Assembly: GCF_963169125.1 (NCBI RefSeq)
Contig: NC_084801.1
Span: 78,247,696 to 78,311,695 of the forward strand
Length of the DNA stretch: 64,000 bases
Reading direction: 5' to 3'
Source: Humulus lupulus
Taxonomy: Eukaryota; Streptophyta; Magnoliopsida; Rosales; Cannabaceae
In this document: positions 60,185-64,000 of the stretch, in pieces
Layout: every line of letters starts with the position of its first letter
How positions within the stretch are numbered: position 1 is the first letter of the stretch
The notes under the pieces: model-generated
What the model saw: the letters and a program-made list of their open reading frames with translations, nothing else
Databases searched by the model: none
Told to the model about the DNA's origin: nothing
Translations under genes and position numbers: made by a program

Positions 60185-62183
60185 TGATAACTCTACAAAA
60201 TAGAGCTATTTTACCACTTTTTTGTGCTAATTGTTGCTTAATTCTTGAGTTTTTAAGTAATTTATTAAGTTTTTAAGTAATTTTGAATTTATTAGTCTTA
60301 TCATGATTTTATATAATTTTGTGTGTTTTTATAGTTATTTTTTTGTAAAATGTTGTAGTTAATTATTTGAATTATTATTGTTAAGTTAGTGGTAAAAAAT
60401 GTTGTATTATTGAACTCAAATATAAAATATAAATTAAGTTATAATTAATATTTTCAAAGAATTCAATTGATTTATTTTATAGTTGAAAATATTGTATTAT
60501 GATTTATTTTATATTTATTTTGTAGGGAATTTATGCGCTTGAAAAGCAAGGAAATCAAATGAAAGGTGGTAGTTTTGAAAGAAAGTAACAAGAAAAATGG
60601 TATTCTTCTTAGGCCCAAGAAGGCCTGCCGAAGCCCAGGCCCACGAAGCCACTCGCCCACTGCTGCCACGTGTCCTGCTACTGCCTTCATCACATGGCTG
60701 AAGCACTTCACCCCAGCACCCAGCGTGACTCCACCGAGCTCACCATTTAGCCTTCACATGCTCCAGCTGTGACCATGCTTCTTCGTCACCACGTGAGGCC
60801 CAATCTTCCTTTCTCCTTCAGCAGCCCATCATTTCGGCCCAATCCCACCAGGCCCGCCTCCTACAGCACCCTCTTGAAGCCAGCTCTCTCCCAGCCACAT
60901 GCCACCTGCTCCATTCCACTCGCCTCAGCTTGCTTCCCTGCCACAAAGCAGCCACCCCATGCATGCCATTTTTTCCTTGAGCCCAACAAAGGTCTACTTT
61001 TGTACCATTGTTCCCTTTGCCAAAAATACCACATTTTCACCCCACTTTCTACACATTTTTACCCAAACTCATCATCACTCCTACAAATTTACCCCTATAT
61101 GTCATATTATTCATCATTTCAAATTTAACTTAATCAATTTAATTAATTTAAATTGATTATTTTAAACACTTTTTTTGGCTATAAATAAAGGAGTTTATGT
61201 CAATTTGAGAGAGGAGGTTACTATACCATAATTTCTACACATTCAAAACCTCTCAATTCTCTTCATCTTCTTCTTCTTTTTGGTTACTTTCTATGTATTT
61301 TTAGAGGAAAAATTTGGGGGTTTCTCCTCCAAATTTTCCTATTTATGTTTGTAATTTTTAGTGTGTATTTGCTATTCTAGTTATGAGTTTCTAATCTTTT
61401 TAAGATTATTAAGGTGATGATGAAACAATTTGTAACTAGATAGTGTTTATTTTGTATGTTGATTTCCCATTTTGTGCAACAAAGTTTATGGAATTTTCTT
61501 CTTCAAATATTTTCTTTCATCTTAAATATCATGTATTTTGGATTGTTAGCACATATTTACACTTTGTTCTTCATTAGTGCAAAAACATAATACTCTTTGT
61601 GTAAGATGTGTCATTAAATTGTACACATCCATGCTTAGAACAAAAATATTATGTTTTGCCTTATAAATAATGTTCATTAATTTATTTGTTATTTCATTAG
61701 ATTGATTTACACTAAATGCTTTGAAATTATAATTTTGAAAAGTGAGGAAAAATCCTATCTTTTTAGAAGAAATTTGTGCTTAAAATTATAAATCTATTTA
61801 GAAAATGATAGTTTGATTTATTTTAACTATCACTAAAACTTGGGAATCAATGTACTTATAAATATTATTGAACTTGTATTTTGTGGATTCTAATCCTTAA
61901 TAATCTTATTTTACTACCTTGATTTCTACTTTTAATTTATGTTTATATATTTGTCTTTAATTTCTTTATTATTGTCTTTTATTTTATTTTCATTATACAA
62001 AATTCTCATCAATCTTTGGAACTAGGTTAGAATTTATTACTTTTGATTTAAAATAGTTTTCTTATCGATTTTAGACAACTCCTTTGGGTTCGATCTCGTG
62101 CTTGCATGAACAATATATTCCATATACGATTCGTGCGCTTGCAAGTTATAAATATTTAAAACATACCCGTTTTGGGTCCATCG
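60185..62183 (+). mobile_element. Athila-type solo LTR inserted in the chromovirus LTR
   Basis: The inserted segment starts TGATAACTCTAC and ends near TTTTGGGTCCATCG, with GGGTT at both sides (60180-60184 and 62184-62188). It is about 2.0 kb. A TATA box (TATAAATA) lies at 61180-61187. The end part, with CTCCTTTGGGTTCGATCTCG and TGCGCTTGCAAGTTATAAAT, resembles Athila-type LTR ends as I remember them. No internal region follows, so it is a solo LTR. The last base of the usual CA end appears changed. Confidence 0.7.
61180..61187 (+). promoter_or_regulatory. TATA box of the Athila-type LTR
   Basis: TATAAATA in GGCTATAAATAAAGG, about 1 kb into the LTR. Confidence 0.55.
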
Positions 62184-62787
62184 GGGTTGAATATCTGACT
62201 CGGGGCGAGTCGAGGGGTATTTCAGGTATTAGATGTCTTATGGGGTTATCTGGTTATGGAAATAAATATTTGGAGATATATTTGAGGTTAGAATGTGTAG
62301 GAGGGAATATTGGGAAAATTTACCATTTTTCCCTCGAGGACGTTTTTGGTACCCCGAGCCTTGATGCAATCACATAGATTTAAGTTAAATAAAACAAATA
62401 TAGGAAAACCCTAGACTTTTTATAAAGCGACCCACTCCATCTCCTTTGCTCTGGTTTTCTTACACTCTTGAAGGCCAAGTGACATCTTGGAGAAAACCAG
62501 CCAAAACTAAGGAATTGAAGCTAGGAACCAAGCCAGAGTTTTGGAGGCTTAGAGCTTAGGAAACTGAGTTGTGGATTCAATTCTGTACAAGGTAAGCCTC
62601 TTAATATGCTGAGTTGTGTTAATTTGCAGCTAGTTTTAGGTTGAATATTAGAGTTTTGCATGTTGGAGGGATGAAGATTCAACTTGGATTTTTATAAGGT
62701 TTTTGGATTGTGTTTTTGTTAGGTTTTGCTGTTGAATCTATAGTACAAACTCTGTGATAATTAGTTAGGATTGTTGGCTTGATCTTT

Positions 62788-64000
62788 GTAACGCCCTACT
62801 ACCTTAGAGCCGTTACTAAGTGAGTTTTTAAGACAAAACAGTGTGCAATGAACTCGCTAACCGAGGTTTTGAAACAAAAGTGTGACTAATTAAAAGTTAA
62901 GGCTGTAATCTTTGAAAATGCGTCGTTTCATTAAAACTTCTATTATTAAACATTTGGGATCCCAAAATAAGGTTTGAAAACTAATTACATCTTGAAATAA
63001 GGTTACAGTTGAGAGATCATAAAATCATAGATTATTACAGCCATTTTTCGAATAAACCCCCCAACCAAAGCAGTCGGGCAGGCCAAACATGTACGCGTCG
63101 CTTCACGCTCTCCGTACTCATGGTTGGTTGACTCAGTCCCTGCTTCTACCTGCCACACAGAGCACCCGTGAGCCGAAGCCCAGCAAGAAAACCCAGATAA
63201 TACATAACATATGCAATTCATATAGCTGGCATAATTTACTGATAAATAGGAAAACCATCATAACAAACAAGCACGGCCATGCCGCCCCAGAGGCCTTACC
63301 AAAGCCTGGGGTTTCGGTTCTCACCGCGAGGACAACTCATGTATCCCTTGGGTCCCGCCCTGAATATAAGCATCCCATGTGCTGAGTGTTACTATCGGCC
63401 CCGCTGCCGCACCCGGCCTACGCCGCTCTCGGCCCATGTCGTTCATTTCAGTATAATCACACATATAGTACATTCGAAATAATCATTCACACACATCATG
63501 ATTCATTTAAGGTTAAACATTTGCACATAATACAATCTGGGGCCATGCCCTGCATCACACAGTGGGGCCATGCCCTATTCTCGGGTGTTACGGTTTTCTT
63601 ACCTGTATTCCGAGCCTCCTGATGCACTAAAGCCGCGAGCACGGTCCTCTAGCACGAGCCTCACCCACAACCTAGTCACAACACACAAGAAACATCCCTC
63701 AATACTAATCAAATCAAAAACCGCTTCCCGGGACCAATCCCACACTCTCGGGACTCCCAAATCCCTAAAACAAGTCATCGGAAACGTCCCCCGAACCCCC
63801 GGAGCAAAAGCTCAAAAACGCAACTTTTGGTGCCCTGAAAATGGCCTAGCGCTGCGGCACTCCCCTCAAGGGCCGCGATGCCCAGAGGGATGCCCCTCTC
63901 CTGATGCAACCTCGCGCGGCGCTCCTTCGCGAACCCAGAAAATCTGGGTTTTCTCTTGCGTTTTTCCCGAACTTAAACCCCTCCAAATCATCCCAACAAT
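62788..64000 (-). mobile_element. Chromovirus-family LTR, cut by window end
   Basis: It starts TGTAACGCCCTACTACC, the same end as the solo LTR at 15244, and follows that copy along its length. The probable target site ATCTT lies at 62783-62787. A GC-rich segment starts near 63845 (AGCGCTGCGGCACTCC). Whether it is solo or part of a full element cannot be told. Confidence 0.82.

Larger units (their letters stand above)
59905..62787 (+). mobile_element. Chromovirus-family LTR, split by an Athila-type solo LTR
   Basis: It starts TGTAACGACCC at 59905 and follows the family LTR in the sense direction up to about 60184, then resumes at 62184 (GGGTTGAATATCTGACTCGG). It is cut at 62787 by another copy of the family in reverse. 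The probable target site CGAAG lies at 59900-59904. The other end is not in view. Confidence 0.8.

Noticed and set aside
60472..61156. Several ORFs of 60-119 codons
   Set aside because: They lie upstream of the TATA box in an Athila-type LTR and show no domain.

Overview
This window is plant nuclear DNA made almost entirely of nested transposable elements. I found no convincing host gene, rRNA, tRNA or CRISPR array. The element types are plant-specific: Ty3/Gypsy lineages with an extra archaeal-type RNase H, an Athila-like pol, a chromovirus, a plant LINE and a MuDR-type Mutator-like element (MULE). This indicates a flowering plant, probably pericentromeric or other heterochromatic DNA. The species cannot be named from what I can see.

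Layout from the left. Positions 1-657 are an LTR fragment (family B). Positions 658-5911 are a minus-strand Athila-like element: LTR, polypurine tract and a broken pol. Positions 5912-19136 are element B, a plus-strand Tat-lineage Gypsy element with 5' LTR, primer binding site, gag, protease, RT, RNase H, second RNase H and integrase. Its gag is interrupted by a solo LTR (8631-11078, duplication CCCAC) and its integrase by a second one in the opposite direction (15244-17631, duplication GTAAG). Pol is followed by a 5-copy tandem repeat and an antisense coiled-coil ORF remnant. Positions 19137-21346 are an AT-rich minisatellite and unassigned DNA. Positions 21347-22176 are a decayed chromovirus end.

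Positions 22177-42488 are element C, a second Tat-lineage element, complete with 938/939-bp LTRs and duplication GTTCC. Its 5' LTR was split by a 5.3-kb MULE (23088-28384; 9-bp duplication, about 284-bp terminal inverted repeats). The MULE carries a decayed transposase gene and, converging on it from the other end, a GRF zinc-finger gene. Downstream of element C pol lie a tandem array of about 40 monomers near 59 bp and an antisense, multi-exon gene of the 'putative gypsy-type transposon' (PF04195-like) kind with its own TATA box.

Positions 42829-44586 are a probable Copia-type LTR followed by AT-rich non-coding DNA. Positions 45972-59904 are a minus-strand LINE (ORF1, endonuclease, RT, zf-RVT). 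A full-length 9.24-kb chromovirus of the Tekay/Del type (47573-56811, duplication GATGT) has inserted into its RT. From 59905 to the end there is another LTR of the chromovirus family, itself split by a 2-kb Athila-type solo LTR (60185-62183) and then cut by another copy in the opposite direction (62788 to the end).

Most coding regions carry stops or frameshifts, so this is a record of insertions rather than working genes. The most interesting parts are the two-gene MULE and the shared design of the two Tat elements: pol, then a tandem array of hairpin-bearing monomers, then an antisense gene.
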